Made by a program: the position numbers and the translations under genes. 64,000 nucleotides of DNA, taken from positions 103,337 to 167,336 of the forward strand of contig NZ_JAFVMF010000012.1 of assembly GCF_017377715.1 (NCBI RefSeq), read 5' to 3'. This DNA is from Acetobacter sacchari. GTDB lineage: Bacteria > Pseudomonadota > Alphaproteobacteria > Acetobacterales > Acetobacteraceae. Positions 24,675-34,268 of this stretch are shown piece by piece; the stretch's first letter is position 1, and each line of letters opens with the position of its first letter. The notes under the pieces are model-generated. The model saw only the letters and a program-made list of their open reading frames with translations, ran no database searches and had not been told where the DNA came from.

Positions 24675-25789
24675 TATTGTCCTCCGGAGCGAACGGCGGC
24701 GGGCGTAATCTCGCTGGGCGGCTTGGTTTCGCCGGAGCGCAGGGCGAAGGAGCGGGAATAAACAGCCGAACGTGCGGCCGGAATCGGATCGTCGGACGGA
24801 GCGACGCCCTCCGGTAAAATCAGCGGGTCAAAAGTTATGCCCGTGCATGGGCCGCCGTCCTCGCTCTCCGCCTTCGTGAGCGTCAACGTCCCCGCGTCGA
24901 TCTTGCGTCTCTGCTCTGGCCAGGCGGCGGTCGGGTCGGCCGTTGGATCGCCCGGCTCGCCGACCGTCACCATCAGGCGCCAGCGAAGCTGTCCCTGCGC
25001 CAGCGCTTTCAGAAGATCGTCGAACAAGTAATCCTGCCCGCCCTCTCCGGCCGCAGGCGGCTCCACCGCCTGCTCCGGGACCATCGCCCACCGCACGGGC
25101 GTCGCAACCCCCTCAGCGTTCACGAAGAGAAAGGCGTCGAGGCTGTTATACGTGTCGTTAGCGAAGCCGGACGTCAGCGCGCGCGCCTTGAGAAGGCCTA
25201 GCGCGTTTTTGGTTTCGGGATGTTTGTCCAGAAAAGCCCCTATCCGGGCGGGGTCCGGCTGCCCCGTTCCGGGAACAGGCGCAGTGGCCAGCGTGAAATC
25301 ACTGAAATCCGCCGCGTTTCTGACAAGGAAGACCGGAATATCGTTGATGCCCATGCGCCATTCGGCGCCATTCGTCGGCATGAACCGCAACGCCAGACTG
25401 CGCACCTTGCCCGGCGCGTCTGGCTGGTTCGGCGCGCCGCCCGCTAGGGCGAAACGTCCGACGACCTGCGAACGCTCTTTTCCGAACAGCGCCGCGCGCG
25501 ACAGAGGCGTCGCGGCGCCAGACCCGTCGAACCAGCCAGACACACATACGCCTTTTGCATGATTACGCCTGAAACCCGGATGCGCCCCATCTACCGCGTG
25601 AAAATCACGCATGAACGTCGCCGGTGTAAGGCGGTCGGGAGACAGCCACCCGGCTGTCGCGACGAACGCCGCCGCGACAGCCGCAGGGGCCGCGACCACC
25701 GCAGCCAATCGCAACGCGCCCCCCTTTTCAGTCAGATTTTTACGTATCAGTGCCAACATTCGGGACGATGCTCCCTGGCGGTCCGACAC
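24674..25789 (-). CDS. Catalase-family peroxidase, membrane-anchored (SrpA-like)
   Basis: 371 residues, about half the length of monofunctional catalases. A hydrophobic anchor spans residues 26-48, then the catalase fold: FMRDFHAVDGAHPGFRRNHAKG (in pieces: DGAHPGFRRNHAKGVCVSG), GKVRSLALRFMP, FANDTYNSLDAFLFVN and the C-terminal haem-tyrosine region YSRSFALRSGE. Members are haem peroxidases working outside the cytoplasm. It is translationally joined to cytochrome b561. Together with the peroxiredoxin they make a peroxide/persulfide defence block. Confidence 0.88.
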   Translation of the reverse strand: MSDRQGASSRMLALIRKNLTEKGGALRLAAVVAAPAAVAAAFVATAGWLSPDRLTPATFMRDFHAVDGAHPGFRRNHAKGVCVSGWFDGSGAATPLSRAALFGKERSQVVGRFALAGGAPNQPDAPGKVRSLALRFMPTNGAEWRMGINDIPVFLVRNAADFSDFTLATAPVPGTGQPDPARIGAFLDKHPETKNALGLLKARALTSGFANDTYNSLDAFLFVNAEGVATPVRWAMVPEQAVEPPAAGEGGQDYLFDDLLKALAQGQLRWRLMVTVGEPGDPTADPTAAWPEQRRKIDAGTLTLTKAESEDGGPCTGITFDPLILPEGVAPSDDPIPAARSAVYSRSFALRSGETKPPSEITPAAVRSGGQ

Positions 25790-26006
25790 CCCGGATCTGA
25801 CGATCAGATACCAAAGCAGGGCGCTCGAAACGGCGTCGCGCTGTCGTGACGATGCGCATCATTTCTAGCGCGCATCGTATTTTTCCTGCGATACATTTTT
25901 TTACTTTCCGGTGGGCGTCCGCCGCAGGAAAGAGCGCGCAGCAGAGGGGGACTTGACCCCGCCGCGTCTCACCCCAAGTGTTCGGGGACACAACTGGAGC
26001 GCCAAC

Positions 26007-26333
26007 ATGAGCGAGAACACCGTCGCAGTCAGCGACAGCACCTTCGAAACCGACGTCCTCAAAGCGGAGGGACCGGTCCTTGTCGACTTCTGGGCGGAGT
26101 GGTGCGGCCCTTGCAAAATGATCGCTCCGGCGCTCGATGAAATCGGCGCTGAACTGAAGGGCAAGCTGACCGTCGCCAAGGTCAATATCGACGACAACCC
26201 CGTCACCCCGAACAATTTCGGCGTTCGCGGCATCCCGACACTGATCCTGTTCAAGGACGGCAAGCCGGTCGAAACCAAGGTCGGCGCACTACCCAAGAGC
26301 CAGCTCAAGGCCTGGGTTCAGGGCGCGCTCTGA
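26007..26333 (+). CDS. trxA: Thioredoxin 1
   Basis: 108 residues from ATG 26007 with GGAG at 25996-25999. Active site WCGPC in [20 protein letters not shown], cis-proline loop [14 protein letters not shown], full standard length. It is the general cytosolic disulfide reductant fed by thioredoxin reductase. Monocistronic, with a strong GC hairpin after it. Distinct from the larger thioredoxin-domain protein at 11138-12337. Confidence 0.97.
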   Translation: MSENTVAVSDSTFETDVLKAEGPVLVDFWAEWCGPCKMIAPALDEIGAELKGKLTVAKVNIDDNPVTPNNFGVRGIPTLILFKDGKPVETKVGALPKSQLKAWVQGAL

Positions 26334-26343
26334 AGCACCCCCT

Positions 26344-26377
26344 CCCCGCCGCGCGCCAGACCGGCTGCGCGACGGGG
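26344..26377 (+). terminator. GC-rich hairpin after trxA
   Basis: CCCCG..CGCGC pairs with GCGCGACGGGG, followed by ACCGTTT. Eleven bases after the trxA stop. Confidence 0.45.
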
Positions 26378-26453
26378 ACCGTTTCCCGGTTCAGGCCCAC
26401 CCCGTGCGAGAATTTTCCTTGCGTCCGCGATGCGGTCCTGTATCCTGCCCCGC

Positions 26454-26567
26454 ATGGTTTCGACCCGCGTCCTTTCTGATTCGATGCCGCGCCACAGCGC
26501 GCCGATGACGCGCGTCCACGCCCTCGGTCAGCTTCCCCAGCTTCTCCTTCGACTTATCCGCCCCTGA
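26454..26567 (+). CDS. Leader peptide of leuA (leucine attenuation)
   Basis: A 37-codon frame (shorter if ATG 26484 or 26505 is used) whose end reads ALGQLPQLLLRLIRP, stop. Seven leucines, including three in a row, fall within the last 15 codons, 130 bases before leuA. Leucine-rich short frames followed by hairpins upstream of leuA are the classic leader-peptide arrangement. Ribosome stalling at these codons in leucine starvation would change folding of the downstream RNA. No strong ribosome site decides among the three starts. Confidence 0.7.
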   Translation: MVSTRVLSDSMPRHSAPMTRVHALGQLPQLLLRLIRP

Positions 26568-26576
26568 GCGATCGGG

Positions 26577-26649
26577 CCGACAGGACGTCGGCGCGCCCAG
26601 GGGTTCGAAGACAGCATCAGCGTTCCGTTCGTCATTTCGACGCCGGAAC
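26577..26649 (+). promoter_or_regulatory. Possible attenuator stem-loops between leader peptide and leuA
   Basis: CCGAC-AGGAC-GTCGG begins ten bases after the leader stop, with outer GGGC/GCCC pairing. GTTCCG (26622-26627) can pair with CGGAAC (26644-26649). No classic T-run is seen, so control could be at transcription or at leuA translation. Confidence 0.45.
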
Positions 26650-26699
26650 CGGGACAACGCGCAAGCCGTTATGACGGCGCAGACCATACCGAGGTTACC

Positions 26700-28271
26700 A
26701 TGGCTATCGATCATCCTTCCTTCGGCCGCATCGAAGACAACCGGGTCATCATCTTCGACACCACCCTGCGTGACGGAGAGCAATCCCCCGGCTTCTCGAT
26801 GAATCTGGACGAGAAGCTGCGCATGGCGCAGGCGCTGGCCGATCTCGGCGCGGACGTCATCGAGGCGGGTTTCCCCGTAGCCTCCAAAGGCGACTTCGAA
26901 TCCGTCAGTGAAATCGCCCGCATCGTGCGCGGGTCGGTCGTCTGCGCGCTGGCCCGTTCCGGCGGCAAGAACGACATCACCGCCGCAGGACAGGCCATCG
27001 CCGGCGCCGAACGCGGACGCATCCACAACTTCATCTCCACCTCCCCGCTGCACATGAAATACAAACTGAGGATGGAGCCGGAGACGGTTCTGGAGATCAT
27101 CACCGCAGGCAACGTCGCCGCCCGCAACTTCACCGCCGACGTCGAATGGTCCGCCGAAGACGGATCGCGCACCGAGCCGGACTTCCTGTGCCGCTGCGTC
27201 GAAGCCGCGATCAAGGCGGGCGCCACGACCATCAACATCCCCGACACCGTCGGCTACGCCACGCCCGAAGACATGGAGCGCATCTTCTCCATGCTGAAAG
27301 AGCGCGTGCCCGGCGCCGACACGGTCATTTTCTCCGCGCATAACCACAACGATCTGGGTCTGGCCGTCGCCAACACGCTGGCCTCCCTGCGCGGCGGCGC
27401 GCGGCAGATCGAATGCACCATCAACGGCATTGGCGAGCGCGCAGGCAACGCGGCGCTGGAAGAGATCGTCATGGCGCTGCGTACGCGTCAGGACCAGATG
27501 CCCTACACCAATGGCGTGCAGAGCGAGAAGCTGCTGAAGGTCTCGCGCATGCTGTCGACCATCACCGGTTTCGACGTACAGCCGAACAAGGCCATCGTCG
27601 GCCGCAACGCCTTCGCGCATGAGAGCGGCATCCATCAGGACGGCGTGCTGAAGAACGCCGCGACGTATGAGATCATGACGCCGGAAAGCGTCGGCTGGTC
27701 CAAATCCTCGCTGGTGCTGGGCAAGCATTCAGGCCGCGCCGCGTTCCGCGACAAGCTGACGGCGCTGGGCTACACGATCGGCGACAACCAACTGAACGAC
27801 GCGTTCGAACGCTTCAAGGATCTGGCCGACCGCAAGAAGGTCGTTTACGACGACGATATCGTCGCTCTGGTCGATGACGAGGTTCGCGACCACGCCCGCA
27901 TCCGCTTCCTGGCGCTGGATGTTTCCGCAGGCTCGCGCCGCCCGGCGGAAGCCACGCTGGAGCTGGAAATCGACGGCGAACTGGTGGAAGCCACCGCCAC
28001 CGGCAACGGCCCCGTCGACGCCGCCTTCAACGCCATCCGCAGCGCGTTCCCGCATGAGGCGCGTCTGGCCCTGTATTCCGTCGGCGCCGTCACCGAAGGC
28101 ACTGACGCGCAGGCCCGTACGACGGTGCGTCTGGAAGAGGATGGCAAAATGGTCGATGGACAGGGCGCTGACGCCGATACGGTGGTCTCCGCCGTCCGCG
28201 CGTATGTCCACGGGCTGAACAAGCTGCTGGTGAAGCGGGCTCGGAGTGAGCCGGAGGCGTTGCCGGCCTGA
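26700..28271 (+). CDS. leuA: 2-isopropylmalate synthase
   Basis: 523 residues, typical of the bacterial enzyme. [15 protein letters not shown] and the metal motif [10 protein letters not shown] lie in the TIM barrel. [25 protein letters not shown] and a C-terminal leucine-binding regulatory domain (residues 390-510) follow. It condenses acetyl-CoA with 2-oxoisovalerate, the first committed step to leucine, and is feedback inhibited by leucine. The leader peptide upstream adds control of expression. Confidence 0.98.
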   Translation: MAIDHPSFGRIEDNRVIIFDTTLRDGEQSPGFSMNLDEKLRMAQALADLGADVIEAGFPVASKGDFESVSEIARIVRGSVVCALARSGGKNDITAAGQAIAGAERGRIHNFISTSPLHMKYKLRMEPETVLEIITAGNVAARNFTADVEWSAEDGSRTEPDFLCRCVEAAIKAGATTINIPDTVGYATPEDMERIFSMLKERVPGADTVIFSAHNHNDLGLAVANTLASLRGGARQIECTINGIGERAGNAALEEIVMALRTRQDQMPYTNGVQSEKLLKVSRMLSTITGFDVQPNKAIVGRNAFAHESGIHQDGVLKNAATYEIMTPESVGWSKSSLVLGKHSGRAAFRDKLTALGYTIGDNQLNDAFERFKDLADRKKVVYDDDIVALVDDEVRDHARIRFLALDVSAGSRRPAEATLELEIDGELVEATATGNGPVDAAFNAIRSAFPHEARLALYSVGAVTEGTDAQARTTVRLEEDGKMVDGQGADADTVVSAVRAYVHGLNKLLVKRARSEPEALPA

Positions 28272-28296
28272 AGGGTCGAATGACGAATTCGACAAC

Positions 28297-28325
28297 GCCA
28301 GCATCAGAAAATTTCTCATGCTGGC
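28297..28325 (+). terminator. Hairpin between leuA and the next gene
   Basis: GCCAGCAT and ATGCTGGC form a perfect 8-bp stem with a 13-base loop, followed by GCAGGC and an A5T5 stretch. It lies 26 bases after leuA and 18 before the next start. It is a likely terminator or a barrier. Confidence 0.5.
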
Positions 28326-28342
28326 GCAGGCAAAAATTTTTA

Positions 28343-29077
28343 ATGAAAAAACAGACTATCTGCACCATTGCCCTGCTGCTCGTCAGTTTTCATCAGCCCA
28401 ATGCACGAGCGAACGGCCGGGAGCGACACGCTGAAACTATACGTTTCCTTATGAAAGACCCAGAATTAGGGGGCGCGTCTTCCTCAATTATTCTGACTAT
28501 CCCGAGAGATTTTTTTGAAGATGGAGTCAGCCCCGCAACCGAAAGCACTGCTGATAGCGCGCTTCTGTTCGTGACGTGGCCTTCCTGGACAACAAACAAC
28601 GATCCATCTTCATCAGAATATCTTAGAATCCTACTCGAACCAACCAATACATCCTTCGGTCCTGAGAAAATTGTTTCCGGAATTATGAAAGCCTTTATCA
28701 GCGACCGCGCCCATAACAGGCAGATAAATTTCGATCTGGGGCTACGGGCCCCTCAGGTTTCCTCGCTCGACGCCCCTTACCCCTCTGGTTACGGCTTGCG
28801 TGAAATTACAAGATATTTTCCTACCGCGAATGACGACCCAATACGGGTCGAGAATTTTATTTTGGGTGAAGCAACCCAACCAAAAAGTTTTTTACGTTGC
28901 GACAAAATGCATTTATCGAACGCGCCACAATGCCAATACTGGTTTGTTTATAAGGAAATTTTAGTAAAACTTACCTTTGACAGAAAATATGTTTCAGATT
29001 TTTACAAAATGGAATTAACAACGAAAGAACACCTCGACGTATTCCTTAACCCAGACTCAACAAAGGAAACTCGATGA
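28343..29077 (+). CDS. Exported protein of unknown family (possible immunity partner)
   Basis: 244 residues from ATG 28343, where a signal peptide starts (MKKQTICTIALLLVSF, cleavage probably after ARA). Mature protein is hydrophilic with two late cysteines (FLRCDKMHL, APQCQYW) and no family I recognise. AT-richer than leuA and serS on either side. It overlaps the next gene in ATGA. An exported protein coupled to a leaderless partner is the layout of several type VI immunity/effector pairs, including Tae4 at 41-42 kb in this window. The role is therefore inferred from layout only. Confidence 0.6.
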   Translation: MKKQTICTIALLLVSFHQPNARANGRERHAETIRFLMKDPELGGASSSIILTIPRDFFEDGVSPATESTADSALLFVTWPSWTTNNDPSSSEYLRILLEPTNTSFGPEKIVSGIMKAFISDRAHNRQINFDLGLRAPQVSSLDAPYPSGYGLREITRYFPTANDDPIRVENFILGEATQPKSFLRCDKMHLSNAPQCQYWFVYKEILVKLTFDRKYVSDFYKMELTTKEHLDVFLNPDSTKETR

Positions 29078-30045
29078 GCAATTCAGACATACTCATAGAT
29101 GCGCTGTCCGTTTCCAGAAACAAGCGAGATAGATCAACTTACTATAGAACTTTGTCAAAAGCCGGCGACCCTTACGGAGAACTGGCGTTAGGCGTCGTTG
29201 AGCAGTCACTTATTTCGGGCCGCACGGCAAAACATTTTGCCGAATTCGGAGCCGCTTGCGCCGGAATTAATCTAAACGACAACCTTTGGTTGCAAATCAG
29301 CAACGATCTTATGCTGGCTGATTTTGATGCACGTGAAGCGCAAAGCGGGGCCAAAGGCGAAGCTCGCCACCTCCCGTGGAACGCAATCCGCGATTATCAC
29401 TATGCCGTATTTAGAAAACACGGACTGCCAGCCTACGCATGGACAGCAGGAATACCTTTGGATCTGGCCTCCGGGGCCACCTACCCCGATGCAGACAACG
29501 GAACAACCACATCACGAAATGCAAATGCAGCGCAATTATGGAACGAAATGCTTACGAGCGGCGACATAATAAGCGTCGCATGGGACAGCTTCGCTCCCGA
29601 ACGCAAGGCGATTCTTTTTAAGCTTGGCCTACAATCATCCACGCAACAACAACGAATATCTCAACTGCCGGGCGCACCAACCGCTCCCGCATTCACTGCG
29701 TACACTGCAACGAACTCTGCCGTCATTTCTTTTTACGCTGGACAATCAATAACGTTTTTAATCGAAAAACTTTCCTTTTCATGGAAAAATTCCACCGCAG
29801 CCGCCTGCAAGCAGGCAGTCGACATCATGACATGCACAGATTTACTCAATAAACGAGAAAGCTCCGCCTTGTTTTGGATGCGCGGCGTAACCCTCGCGGC
29901 ACTGCCCACTACATGGGACACGACATCTCCCGTGAACTTTTTCCAACCGCTCAATTTAAGTTTTGGCGATGTCGTCGATAAATCTTACCGCGCTTTTTTA
30001 TTATACACCCAAAGATCTTTAGATCCGAAGTCCATTCTCAAATAA
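29074..30045 (+). CDS. Unrecognised cytosolic protein (possible secreted effector)
   Basis: 323 residues, no signal peptide and no membrane span. The N-terminal half contains a compact region with SKAGDPYGELALGVVEQSL and WNAIRDYHYAVFRKHGLPAYA. The C-terminal half is Ser/Thr-rich with two cysteines close together (AACKQAVDIMTC). No known catalytic motif is seen. It starts inside the stop codon of the exported partner and is of similar AT-rich composition, suggesting both were acquired together. It ends 17 bases before the convergent serS. Confidence 0.6.
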   Translation: MSNSDILIDALSVSRNKRDRSTYYRTLSKAGDPYGELALGVVEQSLISGRTAKHFAEFGAACAGINLNDNLWLQISNDLMLADFDAREAQSGAKGEARHLPWNAIRDYHYAVFRKHGLPAYAWTAGIPLDLASGATYPDADNGTTTSRNANAAQLWNEMLTSGDIISVAWDSFAPERKAILFKLGLQSSTQQQRISQLPGAPTAPAFTAYTATNSAVISFYAGQSITFLIEKLSFSWKNSTAAACKQAVDIMTCTDLLNKRESSALFWMRGVTLAALPTTWDTTSPVNFFQPLNLSFGDVVDKSYRAFLLYTQRSLDPKSILK

Positions 30046-30062
30046 TTTGCAAGAACGTTCTC

Positions 30063-31367
30063 TCACGGATCAGAAACACTCGCCCCGCACCCCAAGCGCT
30101 CCACCCCACCCATATACGGCCGCAACACAGGCGGCACGGTCACGCTACCGTCCTCTTCCTGCCAGTTCTCCATCACCGCAATCAGCGTGCGCCCGACCGC
30201 AAGGCCCGACCCGTTCAACGTGTGCACGAACACCGGCGCGCCTTCGCCGGGGCGATAACGCGCGTTCATCCGCCGCGCCTGAAAGTCGCGCGTGTTGGAG
30301 CAGGATGAGATTTCACGCCAGGCCTGCTGGCCCGGCAACCATGCCTCAAGGTCATATGTCTTCGCGGCGCCGAAACCCGTGTCGCCCGCGCAGAGCAACA
30401 GGCGTCGAAACGGGATTTCCAGCAGTTCCAGCACACGCTCGGCGCAGCGCGTCATGCGCTCATGCTCGGCGTCGCTCCCCTCCGGCGTGGTGATCGACAC
30501 CATTTCGACCTTCTCGAACTGGTGCTGGCGCAGCATCCCGCGCACGTCTCGACCGGACGCCCCTGCTTCGGAGCGGAAGCAGAGCGACAGCGCGCTCAGG
30601 CGGATCGGCAGTTGCGCTGCGTCCACCATCTCGCCCATGACGGAGGCCGTCAGCGGCACTTCAGCGGTCGGCACCAGCCAGCGGCCGTCGGTCGTAACGA
30701 AAGACTGATCCGCGAATTTCGGCAGCTTGTCGGTGCCGTACATGGCGGGTTCGTTCACCAGAACTGGCACATGGGTTTCGCTGTAGCCATGCTCGGTCAC
30801 ATGCAGGTCAAGCATGAACTGGCCCAGCGCGCGCTCCAGACGCGCGATCCCGCCGCGCAGCATGACGAAGCGCGCGCCGGACAGACGCGCGCCTGTGGCG
30901 AAGTCCATCTGCGCGTAACCGTCCTGCTGCATCGCCTCGCCAAGTTCGAAGTGCTGCTTCGGCGTGAAGGCGAAGTTACGCACGGCGCCGCGTTCGTGGA
31001 CCACGACGTTCGCGGTCTCGTCCGCGCCAGCCGGCACGCTGGCATCAAGCCGGTTGGGCAGCACGGCGAGGCGATCGCGCGTCTCCACGTCCAGCGCCTG
31101 CGCGCGTGCGTCCAGCCCTTCCATCTCGGTGCGCAGGGAGACCGCTTCGGCCTCCAGCGCCGCGCTGTCGCCCTTGTTGCGGCGAATGACGCCAATTTCC
31201 TTGGACAGCGCGTTGCGACGCGTCTGCTTCTCCTGCAGCGCGGTCTGGGCGGCGCGACGTTCTTCGTCGAGCGCGAGAATCGAGACGGACACGGGCTCCA
31301 GTCCACGGCGGGCGAGGTCGGCGTCGAATCCGGCGGGATCGGCGCGCAGCGCGCGAAGGTCGTGCAT
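30063..31367 (-). CDS. serS: Serine-tRNA ligase
   Basis: 434 residues. An N-terminal helical arm (residues 25-105, coiled coil) is followed by the class II core. Motif 2 is [20 protein letters not shown] and motif 3 ends [27 protein letters not shown] lies before it. It charges tRNA-Ser in the cytosol. Its start codon overlaps the tatC stop (TGATG), making it the last gene of a leftward run from argS. Confidence 0.97.
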   Translation of the reverse strand: MHDLRALRADPAGFDADLARRGLEPVSVSILALDEERRAAQTALQEKQTRRNALSKEIGVIRRNKGDSAALEAEAVSLRTEMEGLDARAQALDVETRDRLAVLPNRLDASVPAGADETANVVVHERGAVRNFAFTPKQHFELGEAMQQDGYAQMDFATGARLSGARFVMLRGGIARLERALGQFMLDLHVTEHGYSETHVPVLVNEPAMYGTDKLPKFADQSFVTTDGRWLVPTAEVPLTASVMGEMVDAAQLPIRLSALSLCFRSEAGASGRDVRGMLRQHQFEKVEMVSITTPEGSDAEHERMTRCAERVLELLEIPFRRLLLCAGDTGFGAAKTYDLEAWLPGQQAWREISSCSNTRDFQARRMNARYRPGEGAPVFVHTLNGSGLAVGRTLIAVMENWQEEDGSVTVPPVLRPYMGGVERLGCGASVSDP

Positions 31368-32128
31368 CAGGAAGCCTCTTGGTCTGTCTGTGTCGGCTCG
31401 CTCCGTGGCTCCACGAGGCGGGCCGAGATGATGGAAATCTCGTAAAGGATGATCAACGGCACGGCGAGACCTGTCTGCGTGATCACGTCGGGCGGCGTCA
31501 GGATAGCGGCCGCGACGAAAGCGCCGACGATCGCGTAGCGACGAAATTTCTTCAACTGCGCGGAGGTGACGATCCCGGCGCGGGCCAGCAGCGTCAGCAC
31601 CACAGGCAATTCGAAGGCCACGCCAAACGCCATGATCAGCTTCATGACCAGCGCCAGATATTCCGACACCTTGGCCTGAAGCTGGATCTGCAACCCGTCA
31701 TCGCCGCCGGAGGTCTGGAACGACAGGAAGAAGCGCCACGCCACCGGGAAAATGAAGTAATAGGCCAGCGCCGCCCCGAGCAGAAACAGAATCGGGGTCG
31801 CGATCAGGAACGGCGCGAAGGCGCGCTTCTCCGAGCGATAAAGCCCCGGCGCGATGAAGATCCACGCCTGTATCGCAACGACGGGGAAGGACAGGAACGC
31901 GGCCCCGAAGGCCGCGACCTTGATGTAGGTGAAGAACGCTTCGTACAGCGCCGTGTAGATCAGATGCGGCTGTTCGCCCTTCTGCCGCATGATCTCGCCA
32001 AGCGGCCGCGCAAGAAACAGATAGATGTCGCCTGCGTAGTGGTAGCACAGCGCGAAGCACAGGCCGAAGCTGACGGCGGACCAGAGCAACCGGCGCCGCA
32101 GTTCGAGCAGGTGCTCAAGAAGCGGCAT
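31367..32128 (-). CDS. tatC: Sec-independent protein translocase TatC
   Basis: 253 residues with six membrane spans. Hallmarks are [15 protein letters not shown] at the N-terminus and [25 protein letters not shown] (in pieces: [16 protein letters not shown]) after the second span. Also seen are [11 protein letters not shown] and the proline-bearing [19 protein letters not shown]. TatC is the signal-binding core of the twin-arginine system. Follows tatB by 26 bases. The FecR-like protein here carries an RRSFLK motif that this system could act on. Confidence 0.97.
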   Translation of the reverse strand: MPLLEHLLELRRRLLWSAVSFGLCFALCYHYAGDIYLFLARPLGEIMRQKGEQPHLIYTALYEAFFTYIKVAAFGAAFLSFPVVAIQAWIFIAPGLYRSEKRAFAPFLIATPILFLLGAALAYYFIFPVAWRFFLSFQTSGGDDGLQIQLQAKVSEYLALVMKLIMAFGVAFELPVVLTLLARAGIVTSAQLKKFRRYAIVGAFVAAAILTPPDVITQTGLAVPLIILYEISIISARLVEPRSEPTQTDQEAS

Positions 32129-32154
32129 GGGCTCGTCATTGATGGCGTCCTGTT

Positions 32155-32823
32155 TCAGAGCCCTTCCTCCCCGATAGCCATATGGTCGGCGCTCTTTTTT
32201 GTCTGTGCGGCCGACGCCGCGAACGGAGCCACGCGATGCGTTCCATGCAGAACGCGGATCGGCGGCAGGATCGACGGCGCGGCCAGACGACGACGCTCAG
32301 CCATCACACGGCGCGCGGTGGAGGGCGGCAACACTGCTGGCGGCGATTTCGGGCGTTGGTCGTGGTCCGCCGACACATTGGCCACGGGCGGCGGCGCCGG
32401 AGAACCGATCTCGATCGCCGGCGGCAGTGGCGGTTCGATTACACCAGCGAGGGTCCCGTCAGATGACGGCGTATGGGGAGACAGGGCGGAACTAGTGTTC
32501 TGCGCCGCCGGTCCCGTCAGCAGACCCGACCGCGCCAGCGGATCGTCAAAGGCGCGGCGAATCTTGCCGTCGCCGTCGACCGCACGCATGACTCGACCCC
32601 GCACGTCGAAATTGCGCAGGTCACGGACATGATCCCGCACTTCACCGAGGTCCGCCTCTCGCACCATTTCATCAACATGGCTCTGGAATTCGGTGGCGAG
32701 GCCACGCGCCTTTCGCACCATACGTGCGACGGCGCGAATGGCGGTCGGCATATCCTTCGGGCCGATCACCAACAGGGCGACCATCCCGATCAGGGCGAAT
32801 TCCGACCATGCGAAATCAAACAT
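32155..32823 (-). CDS. tatB: Sec-independent protein translocase TatB
   Basis: 222 residues from ATG 32823 (MFDFAWSEFALIGMVALLVIG), the usual start; an upstream GTG-type extension is not conserved. One N-terminal span, the GPKDMPTAIRAVARMVRKAR amphipathic helix, then a long Pro/Ala-rich tail. TatB hands substrates to TatC. TatA, often just before tatB, is not encoded in the 200 bases upstream. Confidence 0.93.
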   Translation of the reverse strand: MFDFAWSEFALIGMVALLVIGPKDMPTAIRAVARMVRKARGLATEFQSHVDEMVREADLGEVRDHVRDLRNFDVRGRVMRAVDGDGKIRRAFDDPLARSGLLTGPAAQNTSSALSPHTPSSDGTLAGVIEPPLPPAIEIGSPAPPPVANVSADHDQRPKSPPAVLPPSTARRVMAERRRLAAPSILPPIRVLHGTHRVAPFAASAAQTKKSADHMAIGEEGL

Positions 32824-33026
32824 CGTCACCGCCCACGCGAACAGCCGCCCACGACGCGGCGGCATGACCTACCAGTGCGCGAGGGGTCTCGCGCATAGCA
32901 TGAAGACGACAGCCGGTCATTGCGCGACCTGCCGCCGACCAGCCCCCCCCGAGCGGAAGAGGTGGAATTCGGACCACGCTTACCCTGACCGCAGCGATGT
33001 GGAAACCACCGGCGGAGGATGAAGCA

Positions 33027-34268
33027 TCAGTCCTCGTCGTCAGACAGAGCCTCCGATGCGCCTGCGTCTCCCTCTGATGGCTTGCGCGTATCATCATCGG
33101 GCACGGAGCGCCCACCCATGTCCTCCTCCTCCGGAGAAGACGACTCTTCGGAGCTTTCCGTCCCGTGCGTCAGCAGATCGGCGGAGCTCTGTTGTGCGTT
33201 ATGTGTGACGGGCAGACGCGGCGAGGTCGGCATGTCGCCAAGAAGTTCCTCACGACGCGGCAGCGCCGTCAGGCTGGTCAGTCCGAAATGCCGCAAGAAA
33301 TCGGCGGTCGTGCCCCACAATACCGGTCGTCCCGGCACTTCCTTCCGCCCGCGCGGCGCGATCAGGGACTCCTCGATCAATGTGTCGAGTACGGTTTGCC
33401 CCAGGCTAACACCGCGAATTTCCTCGATTTCCGCCCGGGTGCAGGGTTGGTGATAGGCGATGATCGCCAGCGTCTCCATCGTGCCGCGCTGCAATCGGCG
33501 CGGCTTGGCGAGCACCTTTGTGAGCATTGGGGCCAGATCCGGGGCGGTACGAAACTGCCAGCCGCCGGCGACTTCAACCGGAGCCACCCCTCGCCCGTCA
33601 TAGCGCGCCACAAGCGCGACAAGGGTCTCGCGCACATAGGCGCCGACGTCCTGCACCGCTTCCGGAATCATGGCGCGGCTTTCCAGAAGACCGAGAATCG
33701 TCCGGGCGCTGACCGGCTCCGTGCTGGCGAAGATCAGCGCCTCCACCGCTCGGATCACCTGCTCGCTGGGCGGCCGGGGAGGTTCTGCGGGCCGCGAGTC
33801 GACGGTCTGGACTTCGGCTCCGTTCGCCTCAGCCAGTGGCGCAACATTCGCCGCCGGGACGACCACTGGCGGGTCTTCGGCGGTTTCGCGCCTGTCCGCG
33901 TCAGACGCGAAACCGTCTTTTTGCGCGCTCTCGGCGTGACGGATTTCAGCCGCAGAAATAGCGACGCCGGCGCCTTCCTCCGACAGTGCGCCGGCTCCAG
34001 CGTCAGCAACTCCGGGAGCATCAGCCTCCGAGGCGCCAGCTTCGAATTCCTGTGTCGCGGAGGCGTCAGATTGCCGCATGTCAGATTCGAACCCTGCGCC
34101 CCCTGACATGTCTGTGGCGGCCCCTGCCGCCTTCGGGGTGTCTGTCGCGTCAGCTGGCTCCTTCGCAACGCATGTCTCGCCCGCGCCAGACAGCGTTATC
34201 GCGGCTTCAGGCGCAGCGTCGTCACAGCGCGCGTCGTCGGCGCCCATAGTTTCATCGGCCCCGCTCAC
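33027..34268 (-). CDS. scpB: Segregation and condensation protein ScpB, with long N-terminal extension
   Basis: 413 residues. The conserved winged-helix ScpB core runs from about residue 168 (PSEQVIRAVEALIFASTEPV) to 350 (METLAIIAYHQPCTRAEIEEIRG, in part; GRPVLWGTTADFLRHFGL). The first 165 residues are low-complexity Ala/Glu/Asp-rich, about doubling the usual length; the tail is acidic. ScpB with ScpA and SMC condenses the chromosome. The GTG start overlaps the scpA stop in GTGA, supporting the long form; internal ATGs would give shorter ones. Confidence 0.92.
   Translation of the reverse strand: MSGADETMGADDARCDDAAPEAAITLSGAGETCVAKEPADATDTPKAAGAATDMSGGAGFESDMRQSDASATQEFEAGASEADAPGVADAGAGALSEEGAGVAISAAEIRHAESAQKDGFASDADRRETAEDPPVVVPAANVAPLAEANGAEVQTVDSRPAEPPRPPSEQVIRAVEALIFASTEPVSARTILGLLESRAMIPEAVQDVGAYVRETLVALVARYDGRGVAPVEVAGGWQFRTAPDLAPMLTKVLAKPRRLQRGTMETLAIIAYHQPCTRAEIEEIRGVSLGQTVLDTLIEESLIAPRGRKEVPGRPVLWGTTADFLRHFGLTSLTALPRREELLGDMPTSPRLPVTHNAQQSSADLLTHGTESSEESSSPEEEDMGGRSVPDDDTRKPSEGDAGASEALSDDED

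Noticed and set aside
26391..27728. Open frame on the minus strand across leuA
   Set aside because: Antisense shadow of leuA; leuA motifs are complete on the plus strand.
32941..32952. Run of eight C before tatB as a phase-variable tract
   Set aside because: It lies in non-coding sequence upstream and nothing shows that it affects a reading frame.
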